From positions 1 to 53,239 of the forward strand of contig JAQWTK010000033.1 in assembly GCA_029242705.1 (NCBI GenBank): a stretch of DNA of 53,239 bases. Direction: 5' to 3'. Position numbers and translations under genes: made by a program. This DNA is from Gammaproteobacteria bacterium (GTDB lineage: Bacteria; Pseudomonadota; Gammaproteobacteria; Pseudomonadales; Pseudohongiellaceae). Shown one piece after another: positions 18,380-26,645 of this stretch (the stretch's first letter is position 1; each line of letters opens with the position of its first letter). A model generated the notes under the pieces. The model saw nothing but the letters and a program-made list of their open reading frames with translations. It ran no database searches and was not told where the DNA came from.

Positions 18380-19288
18380 ATGATATTGCCCAAACTTATT
18401 ATCTGTAGCTCTTTAGCACTGAGCTTATTTGCCTGTCAGAGTTCTAGTCAGAGTTCTAGTCAGAGTTCTTCAGGCTCCGGTTCTATGCCTTCGCCTTCGA
18501 GCCGGAGTTCTTCAAGTTCCCGCTCTGCGCCCTCGCCTTCGAGCCAGCAGACTTCGTCGTCACAGGGTCAGAATCAACAAATCCAGGGCCAATCTGAGGT
18601 TGTTGCATCTAGCTCGCCAATAGGTGAGGCAAATTCAAGCTTAGATCAGCAAAGGGGTTCTCGAGAGTCTATACCTGGTACAGAACAGGTCGGTAGGCAA
18701 GGCCGAGATAGCTCTATGGGAGACCTTAATCAAGATAATGGGAATTTAGGATCAAATAATGGCGATATCCTAGAGAGAAGTGGGGATTTTAGTCTTGATA
18801 CCCTGCCAAATGGCACATTTAGTGGTAATAACGGCAGAGAGACAACAAGCCCGATGACTTCGGCCGAGCGTGCGCGAGTTTTAGATGAACGATTGAGGAA
18901 GGGCTATGAAACATTTGATGGGTTCATATTAAGTGAAAGAGAAAGAGCGCAAAATCAGAGCAATGCAGCAGGAAGTGCTCAGCCTGGAGCAGATGGCGGG
19001 GGTACAGGAGCCGGTGGCGGTGGGGCTCAAGCCAATCGGCCGCAAACAATTCAGGAGGTTGCAGGTGGGTCAAATGGAAGGTCGGGCTCTCCGTCCTCAG
19101 CAACTGTTGCTCAGCAGCCGAATGAGACATTCCCTCCGCCGAATGATATACCCAGTGGCAGGGATGACGACGTCGTAGCGCGTCAGCTACGCGAAGCAGC
19201 TATGAGTGAGCCGGATCAAGAGTTGCGAGAAGCACTTTGGGATGAATATAGAAATTACACTGGCATTGATGGAGGTACAGACCAATGA
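18380..19288 (+). CDS. serine-rich putative lipoprotein of unknown function
   Basis: 302 aa. The signal ends LALSLFAC with lipobox Cys19; the residue after Cys is Gln, not Asp, so outer-membrane sorting is likely. The mature N-terminus is a low-complexity linker of Ser, Gln, Gly, Asn and Pro (QSSS repeats, residues about 20-150), which could span the peptidoglycan or periplasm. A more ordered charged segment (about 155-195, MTSAERARVLDERLRKGYET) and a C-terminal helix-forming tail (DDDVVARQLREAAMS) flank another Gly-rich linker. No family recognised. It overlaps the next gene by 4 bases (ATGA), showing translational coupling. Confidence 0.75.
   Translation: MILPKLIICSSLALSLFACQSSSQSSSQSSSGSGSMPSPSSRSSSSSRSAPSPSSQQTSSSQGQNQQIQGQSEVVASSSPIGEANSSLDQQRGSRESIPGTEQVGRQGRDSSMGDLNQDNGNLGSNNGDILERSGDFSLDTLPNGTFSGNNGRETTSPMTSAERARVLDERLRKGYETFDGFILSERERAQNQSNAAGSAQPGADGGGTGAGGGGAQANRPQTIQEVAGGSNGRSGSPSSATVAQQPNETFPPPNDIPSGRDDDVVARQLREAAMSEPDQELREALWDEYRNYTGIDGGTDQ
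18435..18470 (+). repeat. tandem 12-bp repeat, three copies
   Basis: GTCAGAGTTCTA is repeated at 18435, 18447 and 18459, the last copy ending in T. It lies in frame and encodes the QSSS repeats directly after the lipobox Cys of the 18380 gene. Such a repeat can change copy number without shifting the frame, so linker length may vary between strains. Confidence 0.85.
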
Positions 19289-20469
19289 AACTTCTTTCAA
19301 AAGAAATTTTCGGGGTATTTGTTGTTGCTATTTTGTTGGGAGCCTGTGCAACGCATACGGTAAAAACGACTTCATATACTCCGGTTATCCAAGACAGCCA
19401 AAATTTGAGCGAGGAAATGCTTCTTGATATAGGTGTAGCTATCTTCGATCCGGGTATCGATGAATTGGATGATGATCAGGAGGAGGTAACAAATCATCAA
19501 ATACGGATAGCTGAGTCAAGATATGCGCCTTATTTGTTAGCGGAGACGCTACAGCGTTCGGCTAATTGGGGCATAGTCCGTCTAATGCCCAATTCACGAA
19601 GCCCCATGGACGTATATGTAAATGGCGTTATATTGGAATCTAATGGCGAGTCGATGAGTATGCGTATCCAAGTCTCTGACTCCACAGGGCGCAATTGGTA
19701 CGCTAAAGAGTATGATCAGGCAATAAGCCAATTCAGCTATGATCCTTCCCAACGTCAGCAAAGTGACCCATTTCAAATTTTGTATAACAATATCGCGAAC
19801 GATTTACTAGCTTGGAGGAAAGAAAACTTAGTAGCGCGTGAGATCACTGAAATTCGAACAATTTCAGAAATGCTATTTGCAAAACGATTTTCATCAGACG
19901 TATTTGACGATTATCTTGAGCAAGATCGTAACGGGGTATATGAGATTATTTCACTTCCTGCCAGCAATGACCCGCTACTTAATCGTATTAGAGATATTCG
20001 CGAACGAGATTTTATGTTTATAGATACGGTGCAAGATTACTACGCGACCTATGTGCGTCAAATGAGGTTGCCCTATGATTCTTGGCGAGAACAGAGTTAT
20101 TACGAAACAATCACATTGCGTGAACTTGAGGTTGCGGCGAAAAGGCGTTTTATAGCTGGGGCCGCGGCAGTTGTTGGGGGTATTGCGGCGGGCACACAAG
20201 GAAACAATTACGCTAGTTACGTCGGTGCAGCAGCTGGTGTTGGTGCAGGCGCATACTTGATTAGGAGCGGACTTGATAAACGGGCGGAAGCGCGCATGCA
20301 TATGGAGTCGATAGAAGAACTCGGTCAGTCTTTAGAAGATGAGGTTGCTCCTCAAGTAATAGGTTTGGACGACCGCACTATCACACTTACAGGGTCTGTT
20401 GAAGAGCAATATGAACAATGGCGAGAAGTTTTGGCAGACTTATATGCAATTGAAGTGGGCGAATTGTAA
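19285..20469 (+). CDS. putative lipoprotein with glycine-zipper-like segment
   Basis: 394 aa. Lipobox LLGAC with Cys21, followed by Ala. Residues about 40-200 form a mixed domain with DIGVAIFDPGIDELDDD and repeated MRIQVSDSTGRNWYAKEYD, resembling the periplasmic lipoprotein modules that bind other envelope proteins (impression only). Near residues 290-330, FIAGAAAVVGGIAAGTQGN and YVGAAAGVGAGAYLI form Gly/Ala-rich hydrophobic stretches like a glycine zipper, which could insert in or associate with a membrane. No named family recognised. The ATG overlaps the stop of the preceding lipoprotein gene. Confidence 0.75.
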   Translation: MKLLSKEIFGVFVVAILLGACATHTVKTTSYTPVIQDSQNLSEEMLLDIGVAIFDPGIDELDDDQEEVTNHQIRIAESRYAPYLLAETLQRSANWGIVRLMPNSRSPMDVYVNGVILESNGESMSMRIQVSDSTGRNWYAKEYDQAISQFSYDPSQRQQSDPFQILYNNIANDLLAWRKENLVAREITEIRTISEMLFAKRFSSDVFDDYLEQDRNGVYEIISLPASNDPLLNRIRDIRERDFMFIDTVQDYYATYVRQMRLPYDSWREQSYYETITLRELEVAAKRRFIAGAAAVVGGIAAGTQGNNYASYVGAAAGVGAGAYLIRSGLDKRAEARMHMESIEELGQSLEDEVAPQVIGLDDRTITLTGSVEEQYEQWREVLADLYAIEVGEL

Positions 20470-20514
20470 GTTAAAAAGCCTCTTTAGTAGGCGTTTTCAC
20501 CTGCAGAATTAAAT

Positions 20515-22056
20515 ATGTCAGAGATCGATATTGATAAGGACAAAAACGAGTCGCCTGAAACTGGCTATACCAACTCTGTATATTTAAAAGCCGGACCGGC
20601 AGTTGAGTCGAAGAGCCCTCCTCCTTGGGTCTGGGTTAGTATCGCAGGCCTTTTTCTTGTGGCGTTATCGGTAATTTTCGTACTGCCAACTGTAGTAACT
20701 CAATACGAGTTGCCACTAGAGCGCCGAGTTGATATTTCGTCAATACATTCTCCACAAAACAATTCGCAGCCAACCCCTGCTATATCTCCTTTTGAGGAAG
20801 CTCAGCGATCACTTAGAAGGAGGGGCGCACAAGAAGTGCTAGCTGAACTCTTGGTAAAACAAGAAACTCTTCAAGACCTAAATGTAGAAATTTGGGCTCA
20901 GTCCGAATATGAATCAGCGCTTGCTAAAGCGAGTATTGGTGATGGCTATTATCGTAACCAGGATTTTTTATTAGCAACGGAATCCTATTCAAATGGCCTC
21001 GATGAACTAGAAGATACACTACTCTTAGTTCCCGCTGCATTGCAGCGCACTCTGATGGAAGCCCAAGAGGCTTTAGCTCAATCTAATTCTTCAATTGCTG
21101 AGGAAAAATTTGCATTAGCGTTGTTACTTGATCCGGATAACGATTTGGCGCAAGTTGGCCTAGAAAGATCTTTAGCTCTAGACGGGGTTCTAGCTCTTTT
21201 TGACGAAGCTAATATTTTTCTTGAAGATGATCAGTATGAGGCCGCGCTAAAAACTTATGAAAAAATTGTTGATATTGATAGTTATAATGAAATAGCTAAA
21301 CAAAAAATAACTGAAGTATCCATTAATATTAAAGAACGAGAGTTCTCTAATATTATGTCTTCAGGCTATAATTTTTTAGAAAATGATGAACTTTATGAAG
21401 CTATCGTAGAATTTAGGCGAGCGTCAGAGCTTGGCATTCGTAGGGATCAAGCATTGGCTGCTATTTTACAAGCAGAGGGTGAAATAGCTAATTCTGAAAT
21501 TGAAATTATTCAGGCTCGCATCAGTTCAGCGACAGAAGTCGAAGACTGGCATAATGTGGTGGCAGAATACGATAACGTTTTAGCTATAGATTCAAATTTA
21601 CTATTTGCAATTGATGGCAGAGATTACGCGAGCAAAAGAGCTCAATTAGATGATTTACTGCAAAGTGCCATTGCTGAACCCGAAAGGTTTTATGAAGACG
21701 ATGTTTATGAGCAAACTGTGGATATCTATTTCATAGGCCGTGAAGTGGACAAAGAACAATCGGGTGTTCGTCTTAAAGATCAGCTCGCACAACTAGAAGT
21801 ACTCCTGAAAAACTCCCAAGTACCACTAGACATAAAATTTGTCTCAGATAATTTGACGGACGTTACTTTGTTACGAATAGGTGGCATTGGTTCATTTGAA
21901 CAAACGACAGTCTCATTAAAGCCTGGTCGGTATATTGCTCTTGGTAAGCGAATTGGATACCGAGAGGTTAGAGAAGAATTTGTCGTTGGATTTGGTCAAA
22001 CGCCTGAAATAGTTATCGTGCAGTGTAAAGAGCGGATAGCTCCTACTAATAGGTAA
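20515..22056 (+). CDS. membrane-anchored TPR protein with PEGA-like C-terminus
   Basis: 513 aa. A roughly 38-residue cytoplasmic N-terminus is followed by one TM helix (WVWVSIAGLFLVALSVIFVL), placing the rest in the periplasm. Residues about 85-370 are alpha-helical repeats with TPR character (SIGDGYYRNQDFLLATESYS, EEKFALALLLDPDNDLAQVG, NIFLEDDQYEAALKTYEKIV). The C-terminal about 75 residues (VSLKPGRYIALGKRIGYREV) look like one PEGA-type beta domain, the same fold repeated in the next protein. The next gene starts 7 bases after its stop. A scaffold role in an envelope complex is inferred. No clear Shine-Dalgarno lies before the ATG. Confidence 0.8.
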   Translation: MSEIDIDKDKNESPETGYTNSVYLKAGPAVESKSPPPWVWVSIAGLFLVALSVIFVLPTVVTQYELPLERRVDISSIHSPQNNSQPTPAISPFEEAQRSLRRRGAQEVLAELLVKQETLQDLNVEIWAQSEYESALAKASIGDGYYRNQDFLLATESYSNGLDELEDTLLLVPAALQRTLMEAQEALAQSNSSIAEEKFALALLLDPDNDLAQVGLERSLALDGVLALFDEANIFLEDDQYEAALKTYEKIVDIDSYNEIAKQKITEVSINIKEREFSNIMSSGYNFLENDELYEAIVEFRRASELGIRRDQALAAILQAEGEIANSEIEIIQARISSATEVEDWHNVVAEYDNVLAIDSNLLFAIDGRDYASKRAQLDDLLQSAIAEPERFYEDDVYEQTVDIYFIGREVDKEQSGVRLKDQLAQLEVLLKNSQVPLDIKFVSDNLTDVTLLRIGGIGSFEQTTVSLKPGRYIALGKRIGYREVREEFVVGFGQTPEIVIVQCKERIAPTNR

Positions 22057-22063
22057 TATAAAA

Positions 22064-24130
22064 TTGGGTGACATTAAAGAAGAAGTTAACGAATCGCCTG
22101 ATCTCTTAGTGCCAATAGATTTTTCACCCAATGAAAGTAAAGGGTCAGGACGCGTACTAAAGTTAAAATCAATACATATGATAGTTGCTGTTGCTATATT
22201 GGTTTTTGGTATTTCAGGTTGGTTTGTATTAACTGCTAAGTCTGTATTTGTCGAGGTTAACCCTATTACAGCTAATATTGAAATAAACGGAGGTTTTTAT
22301 ATTCGGCTAGGGAAGAGATATTTGATTAGAAAAGGATTATACGAATTAAGAATTAATAATGAAGGTTACCATGAGGCTTTAACACAGCTTAATGTAAATG
22401 ACGAACAATCTCAGATACATTCGTTTGAGATGCGCCGCTTGCCTGGCATAGTAACAATCGAAACAATCGGTGTTGCAGGTGCGCGTGTGCAAATCGACGG
22501 AATAGATGTGGGTTTTAGTCCTTTAGATGATCTGTTGGTAGAGCCGGGCCAGCGCCAGCTGGCAGTGTCTTTAGAGCGCTATTTGGATTATGGGAAGAGC
22601 ATTGAAATTGAAGGTCGGGAAGTAGAGCAAAAATATCAAGCTATTTTGGAGCCCGCTTGGGCAGAAGGCAGCTTTTCTACAATTCCAGTTGGAGCCGATG
22701 TATTGGTTGATGGGGAAGTCGTTGGAAAAACCCCTATTGACGTTGAGATAATTCAAGGCCGGCGCGATTTAACCTTAAAACTTTCGGGTTACAAAGCTTG
22801 GCAAGAGGACTTTGATGTTATTGCAGGAGTAGAATTCGCTATTTCGGATATCGAACTTGAGCCTGCAGATGGACTTGTATTTATTCAAAGTAACCCCTCT
22901 GCGGCGTCTGTCACAATTGGTGGAGAATTTAAGGGTTTGACGCCTATTGAGGTCGCCTTGAGCCCAAGGGAAGTTCATGAAATAACATTTTTTAAAACAG
23001 GCTACCAATCTAATAAATCTGTTTTCCAAACAGAGCCAAATGAGGAAAAAGAAATAACAATTTTCCTTAATCCGATTCTCGCTGACGTCGCGTTGCAAGT
23101 ATCTCCAAAAGACGCAGAATTGTATGTCAATGGTGAGTATCGAGGTTTGGCTAATCAGACGATTCAATTAATGGCTGCTAGTCAGAAAATCGAGATCCGT
23201 AAAGAAGGATATGTGCCCTATACAACAGAGTTTACTTCGCGTCCTGGGTTGGACCAAGCGATAATAGTTACTTTGAAATCTTTAGAGCAGGCTCGACTCG
23301 AACAAATTAAACCAGTCATAACAACCTTCGCCGGGCAAGAGCTAAAGCTCTTTTATCCCGGTTCTTTTACCATGGGTGCTTCACGACGCGAACCAGGAAG
23401 AAGGCCCAATGAGAGTCTTAGAGATATTCAATTAGAGCGAGCATTCTATTTAGGTTTTCGTGAAGTAACTAACTCTGAATACAGGCAGCTTGACTCTGAA
23501 CATTCTTCTGGAACAGTGTCAGGGGTTACTTTAAATAATGAAAACCAACCTGTAGTTCAAGTGAGTTGGACCAAAGCAGCACTTTTTTGTAATTGGTTGA
23601 GCGAACAAGAAGGGCTGCCACCTTTTTATCAAACTGATGAAGAGCAGGTTATAGGTATTAACGCCGAATCGATCGGTTATCGACTGCCTACTGAAGCAGA
23701 ATGGGCATGGGTATCAAGAACCAACGGTAGTGGCGTAAGTTTAAAGTATCCATGGGGCGATTTGTTGCCGCCGCCAGAAAATGCGGGGAACTTTGCAGAC
23801 ATAACAGCGCAAAATTATTTGGGCGAAATTATGTTTAATTACAATGATAATTATTTCGCTACAGCGCCAGTTGGCACATTTAATTCAAATTATCATTCTA
23901 TTTATGATTTAGCAGGGAATGTTTCCGAGTGGGTGCATGATTACTATGGCGCGGTTGGTTCGATCAGAGAAGAGTTGGATCCTTTGGGTCCAGAATTAGG
24001 CCAATTTCATACCATTCGAGGATCTAGCTGGGCGCATGGAGCGGTAACGGAAATGCGGCTATCTTTTCGTGACTTCGGAGAAGAGCCTAGGGATGATGTT
24101 GGTTTCCGCGTGGCACGTTATTTAGACTAA
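22064..24130 (+). CDS. membrane-anchored PEGA-repeat protein with C-terminal SUMF1/FGE-like domain
   Basis: 688 aa from a TTG start; AGGT overlapping the previous stop is the ribosome-binding site and no upstream ATG is available. One TM helix (about 38-58, MIVAVAILVFGISGWFVLTA) exports the rest. About five PEGA-like repeats follow (roughly 65-115, 128-185, 205-260, 265-320, 325-380), each with the VxIDG..xGxTP..V..G.H pattern, for example VLVDGEVVGKTPIDVEIIQG. Residues about 420-688 are a sulfatase-modifying-factor (FGE) fold: GSFTMGASRREPGRRPNE, VTNSEYR, VVQVSWTKAALFCNWLS, YRLPTEAEWAW, YPWGD, DLAGNVSEWVHDYYG, IRGSSWAHG, FRDFGEEPRDDVGFRVAR. The two catalytic cysteines expected near SWxCxxxxCR are absent, so formylglycine synthesis is unlikely; a binding role is more probable. 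Confidence 0.85.
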   Translation: MGDIKEEVNESPDLLVPIDFSPNESKGSGRVLKLKSIHMIVAVAILVFGISGWFVLTAKSVFVEVNPITANIEINGGFYIRLGKRYLIRKGLYELRINNEGYHEALTQLNVNDEQSQIHSFEMRRLPGIVTIETIGVAGARVQIDGIDVGFSPLDDLLVEPGQRQLAVSLERYLDYGKSIEIEGREVEQKYQAILEPAWAEGSFSTIPVGADVLVDGEVVGKTPIDVEIIQGRRDLTLKLSGYKAWQEDFDVIAGVEFAISDIELEPADGLVFIQSNPSAASVTIGGEFKGLTPIEVALSPREVHEITFFKTGYQSNKSVFQTEPNEEKEITIFLNPILADVALQVSPKDAELYVNGEYRGLANQTIQLMAASQKIEIRKEGYVPYTTEFTSRPGLDQAIIVTLKSLEQARLEQIKPVITTFAGQELKLFYPGSFTMGASRREPGRRPNESLRDIQLERAFYLGFREVTNSEYRQLDSEHSSGTVSGVTLNNENQPVVQVSWTKAALFCNWLSEQEGLPPFYQTDEEQVIGINAESIGYRLPTEAEWAWVSRTNGSGVSLKYPWGDLLPPPENAGNFADITAQNYLGEIMFNYNDNYFATAPVGTFNSNYHSIYDLAGNVSEWVHDYYGAVGSIREELDPLGPELGQFHTIRGSSWAHGAVTEMRLSFRDFGEEPRDDVGFRVARYLD

Positions 24131-24161
24131 TAAAAATCAATAATTTTTGTTAATTCACAAA

Positions 24162-24434
24162 ATGAAAAAATTAATAACGCTATCGTTTTTATTCTATTTT
24201 AATTTTATTTGGGCGCAGAATGACTCAACGACCGGAGATGATTCTGTCAATGTTATTGAAGAGGAAACACAAGATGAAGAGCCTGGGTTAGAAGAAATCG
24301 AAATTATCGAAGATAATGGAATAGCTTCTGAAAGTGCTGAAGCTGAAGGACAAGAGGAAAATTCGAATTCACGGTTTATTCCGACTGAACAGATTTCTCA
24401 GGATCTGGGTGTGTCATTCCCGGTAGACATTTAG
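24162..24434 (+). CDS. small acidic secreted protein
   Basis: 90 aa from the ATG at 24162, which gives MKKLITLSFLFYFNFIWA-QND, a complete signal peptide with likely cleavage after residue 18. A longer version beginning at the TTG at 24147 adds only 5 residues and spoils the signal start. The mature part is strongly acidic (repeated EE, ED, EDN; LEEIEIIEDNGIASESAEAE) and probably disordered, ending SQDLGVSFPVDI. No family recognised. It sits between the PEGA/SUMF1 gene and the TolQ-like gene with gaps of 31 and 26 bases, so it is part of the same transcript. It could be a small periplasmic adaptor; this is a guess. Confidence 0.65.
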   Translation: MKKLITLSFLFYFNFIWAQNDSTTGDDSVNVIEEETQDEEPGLEEIEIIEDNGIASESAEAEGQEENSNSRFIPTEQISQDLGVSFPVDI

Positions 24435-24460
24435 ATATTCTTAATAAAAGGATCAGATCT

Positions 24461-25285
24461 ATGAAGCAAGGGTCGTTATATGAAGCGCTATTTCAACTTG
24501 GGGCGCTAATTTTTGTTGTAATCATCGTGCATGCAGCTTACGTAACGGTAATTCGACCTAATGCTGACTTGATACAAGAGCAGCAGCAACTATTACAGCA
24601 ACAAGACGAAAATTTTGTGCCCGAGAGATCTGTATACATAATTCTTAGAGATTTTGAACAGGAGACATGCATTATTTTAATGCTTTGGGCTATCACAATT
24701 ATCGGGATGAAAACGCGACACACCATTCGTGAGCGAGGATTACTTCATCGTACGCTCGTCCAGCTTCCAGATGGGGTAAGTATTTTACCAGAAGACTCTA
24801 GAAATTATGCTAGGCCAGTGCAGGCGCTAACAGAGAAAGAAAGTGACTTTCTTCTTCCCCGGGCGTTGCTCGCGGGATTGCATAGATTTCAAAGCACAGG
24901 AAATATTCAAGCGGTTTCTTCGATAGTGAAAGATACATGTGAAACTGAAGCAGACAGGATGGAAACGGAACTCACTATTGTGCGCTATATTGCCTGGACA
25001 ATACCTTCAATCGGATTTTTAGGTACTGTTCGCGGTATAGGTACGGCGCTAGGTCAGGCTTATCAAGCGGTAAGTGGAGATATCGTAGGAGTTACACAGA
25101 GCCTTGGTGTGGCTTTTAATTCTACCTTTGTTGCTCTGGTTGTCAGTATTTTTCTAATGTTTCTTTTGCATCAATTACAACTGTTGCAGGATCGTTTAGT
25201 TCTTGATTGCCAAAACTATTGTGATGAGCGATTGATTCGACATTTGCAAGTGCCAGAGAAAAACGAATCGAAGAAGCAGGTTTAG
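24461..25285 (+). CDS. MotA/TolQ/ExbB proton channel family protein
   Basis: 274 aa. Hydrophobic segments at about 12-31, 70-83, 176-200 and 214-238. The C-terminal pair carries the family signature: IPSIGFLGTVRGIGTALG (181-198, the GLLGTV..I motif of TolQ/ExbB) and GVAFNSTFVALVVSIFLMFLL (the second pore helix with Thr222). The Gln-rich loop QEQQQLLQQQ (39-48) is after the first TM helix. In the family, a pentamer uses the proton or sodium gradient to move a dimeric ExbD/TolR/MotB-type partner. No ExbD or TolR gene follows; instead two VWA proteins with an Asp-bearing TM segment lie 1.3 kb downstream. GGATC precedes the ATG by 9 bases. Confidence 0.88.
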   Translation: MKQGSLYEALFQLGALIFVVIIVHAAYVTVIRPNADLIQEQQQLLQQQDENFVPERSVYIILRDFEQETCIILMLWAITIIGMKTRHTIRERGLLHRTLVQLPDGVSILPEDSRNYARPVQALTEKESDFLLPRALLAGLHRFQSTGNIQAVSSIVKDTCETEADRMETELTIVRYIAWTIPSIGFLGTVRGIGTALGQAYQAVSGDIVGVTQSLGVAFNSTFVALVVSIFLMFLLHQLQLLQDRLVLDCQNYCDERLIRHLQVPEKNESKKQV

Positions 25286-25295
25286 AGAATTTGAT

Positions 25296-26645
25296 ATGTC
25301 ATTAAAAGTTATAGAACTTAATGATAGTTGCCTGACGGTGGGTGATGAAAATGGCATTGTCTCTCAAACCATCGGATTTGCCCTGGTTACAAGTGGCAAG
25401 ATCGAAGTTGGTGAAAAGGCAGAGGGACAAGCTTGTCTGGAGCCGACTAATATCTTCAATAAGTATTGGCAGGAATTAAGTCTAGAGCCAATTTCCCATA
25501 GCCCGCAAATTCGGCATCATGCTGATCTAGCATACGCGCAACTTAAAAACATAGCTGAAGTAAACGGCATGGATGATGAAGTGATATTCGCAGTCCCTAG
25601 TAATTTTACTCGGCAACAACTTGAAATACTCTTAGGGCTTGCTAACCAGTGCCCCTTCAGAGTTATAGGATTGGTTGATTCCGGACTATTAGCGGCAGCC
25701 TTGACCGTAAAAGCTGAACATATTGTCTATGTCGATATACAACTACATCAAGTTATTCTGACCGAACTTTCAGTTACTGGCGATCATATAGAGGTAAGAG
25801 GCGCGACTCAGATACCCGGGGTCGGGATACAGAATTTCCAAAATCTTATGATGCGAATGGCTACTGATTTGTTTATAGCTCAGTGCCGCTTCAATCCTCA
25901 GCACAATGCTTATACCGAGCAACAACTCTATAACGGATTAAGTTCTTGGTTTTTTCAAGATGACAAAGAACAAACCTTTCTACTGGAATTGAAAAGTGGT
26001 GATGCAGCTCATACAGCGAAATTACCAAAAGAAAGCTTAGTGGCGGCTCTAAATGAATACTATCAAAAAATTAATGAGCAGATTAAAGTTATGGCAAGCT
26101 CAAATAGTCAGTTGTTACTAAGTGAAAATCTTTCAGGATTGCCTGGCTATATATCAACACTATCTTCAATTTACAAATTAGTTTTACTTGAACGCAGCCA
26201 AATTGTTAAAGCTTGTTGTGATTTTAAAAACCTAATCATCGATGACAAAGAGCAGGTCCATCTGGTCACTAGGTTTGTTGCTGAAGAAATCGGAATTCAC
26301 AAATCAGCACACAGACCTGCGCAGCATCATCTAGATATAGCGACACATATACTATACGACAATAAGGCAATAAAAATTAGCGAAATAGAGATTAAGAGTT
26401 CGATATCTGAACGTGCTAGTTTTGATTCTAGCAATGTGCTTTATATAAACGTAAAAACGCCGGCTGAGCGACTTGGAAACATTGATAAACGTGGCGATAC
26501 GGTTTATTTCAATTGTGGTGATCATAGGGTTTTTTTAAACGACAATATAATAACCGGTGAACATGTGTTAAAGCTTGGGGATCGCATATGGTTTAGCGAG
26601 CAAAGTAAAGCTATAAGTGTGATTAAGGTTGAAAATGGCCAGTAA
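25296..26645 (+). CDS. Hsp70/actin-like (ASKHA) protein with FHA-like C-terminal region
   Basis: 449 aa, no signal peptide or TM, so cytoplasmic. Residues about 73-160 follow the Hsp70 N-terminal pattern: RHHADLAYAQLKNIAEVNG, DEVIFAVPSNFTRQQLEIL (like the VPAxFxxxQR element), FRVIGLVDSGLLAAAL (like INEPTAAAL) and IVYVDIQLHQVILTELSV. The last replaces the DLGGGTFD phosphate loop and has lost the glycines, so ATP hydrolysis is doubtful. The C-terminal about 60 residues (YINVKTPAERLGNID, GDHRVFLNDN, HVLKLGDRIWF) resemble the last strands of an FHA domain, where phosphothreonine-binding folds end VLKxGDxI. Assignment rests on pattern only. The next gene's ATG lies within its final codons (11-base overlap), tying it tightly to the VWA proteins. 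Confidence 0.6.
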   Translation: MSLKVIELNDSCLTVGDENGIVSQTIGFALVTSGKIEVGEKAEGQACLEPTNIFNKYWQELSLEPISHSPQIRHHADLAYAQLKNIAEVNGMDDEVIFAVPSNFTRQQLEILLGLANQCPFRVIGLVDSGLLAAALTVKAEHIVYVDIQLHQVILTELSVTGDHIEVRGATQIPGVGIQNFQNLMMRMATDLFIAQCRFNPQHNAYTEQQLYNGLSSWFFQDDKEQTFLLELKSGDAAHTAKLPKESLVAALNEYYQKINEQIKVMASSNSQLLLSENLSGLPGYISTLSSIYKLVLLERSQIVKACCDFKNLIIDDKEQVHLVTRFVAEEIGIHKSAHRPAQHHLDIATHILYDNKAIKISEIEIKSSISERASFDSSNVLYINVKTPAERLGNIDKRGDTVYFNCGDHRVFLNDNIITGEHVLKLGDRIWFSEQSKAISVIKVENGQ

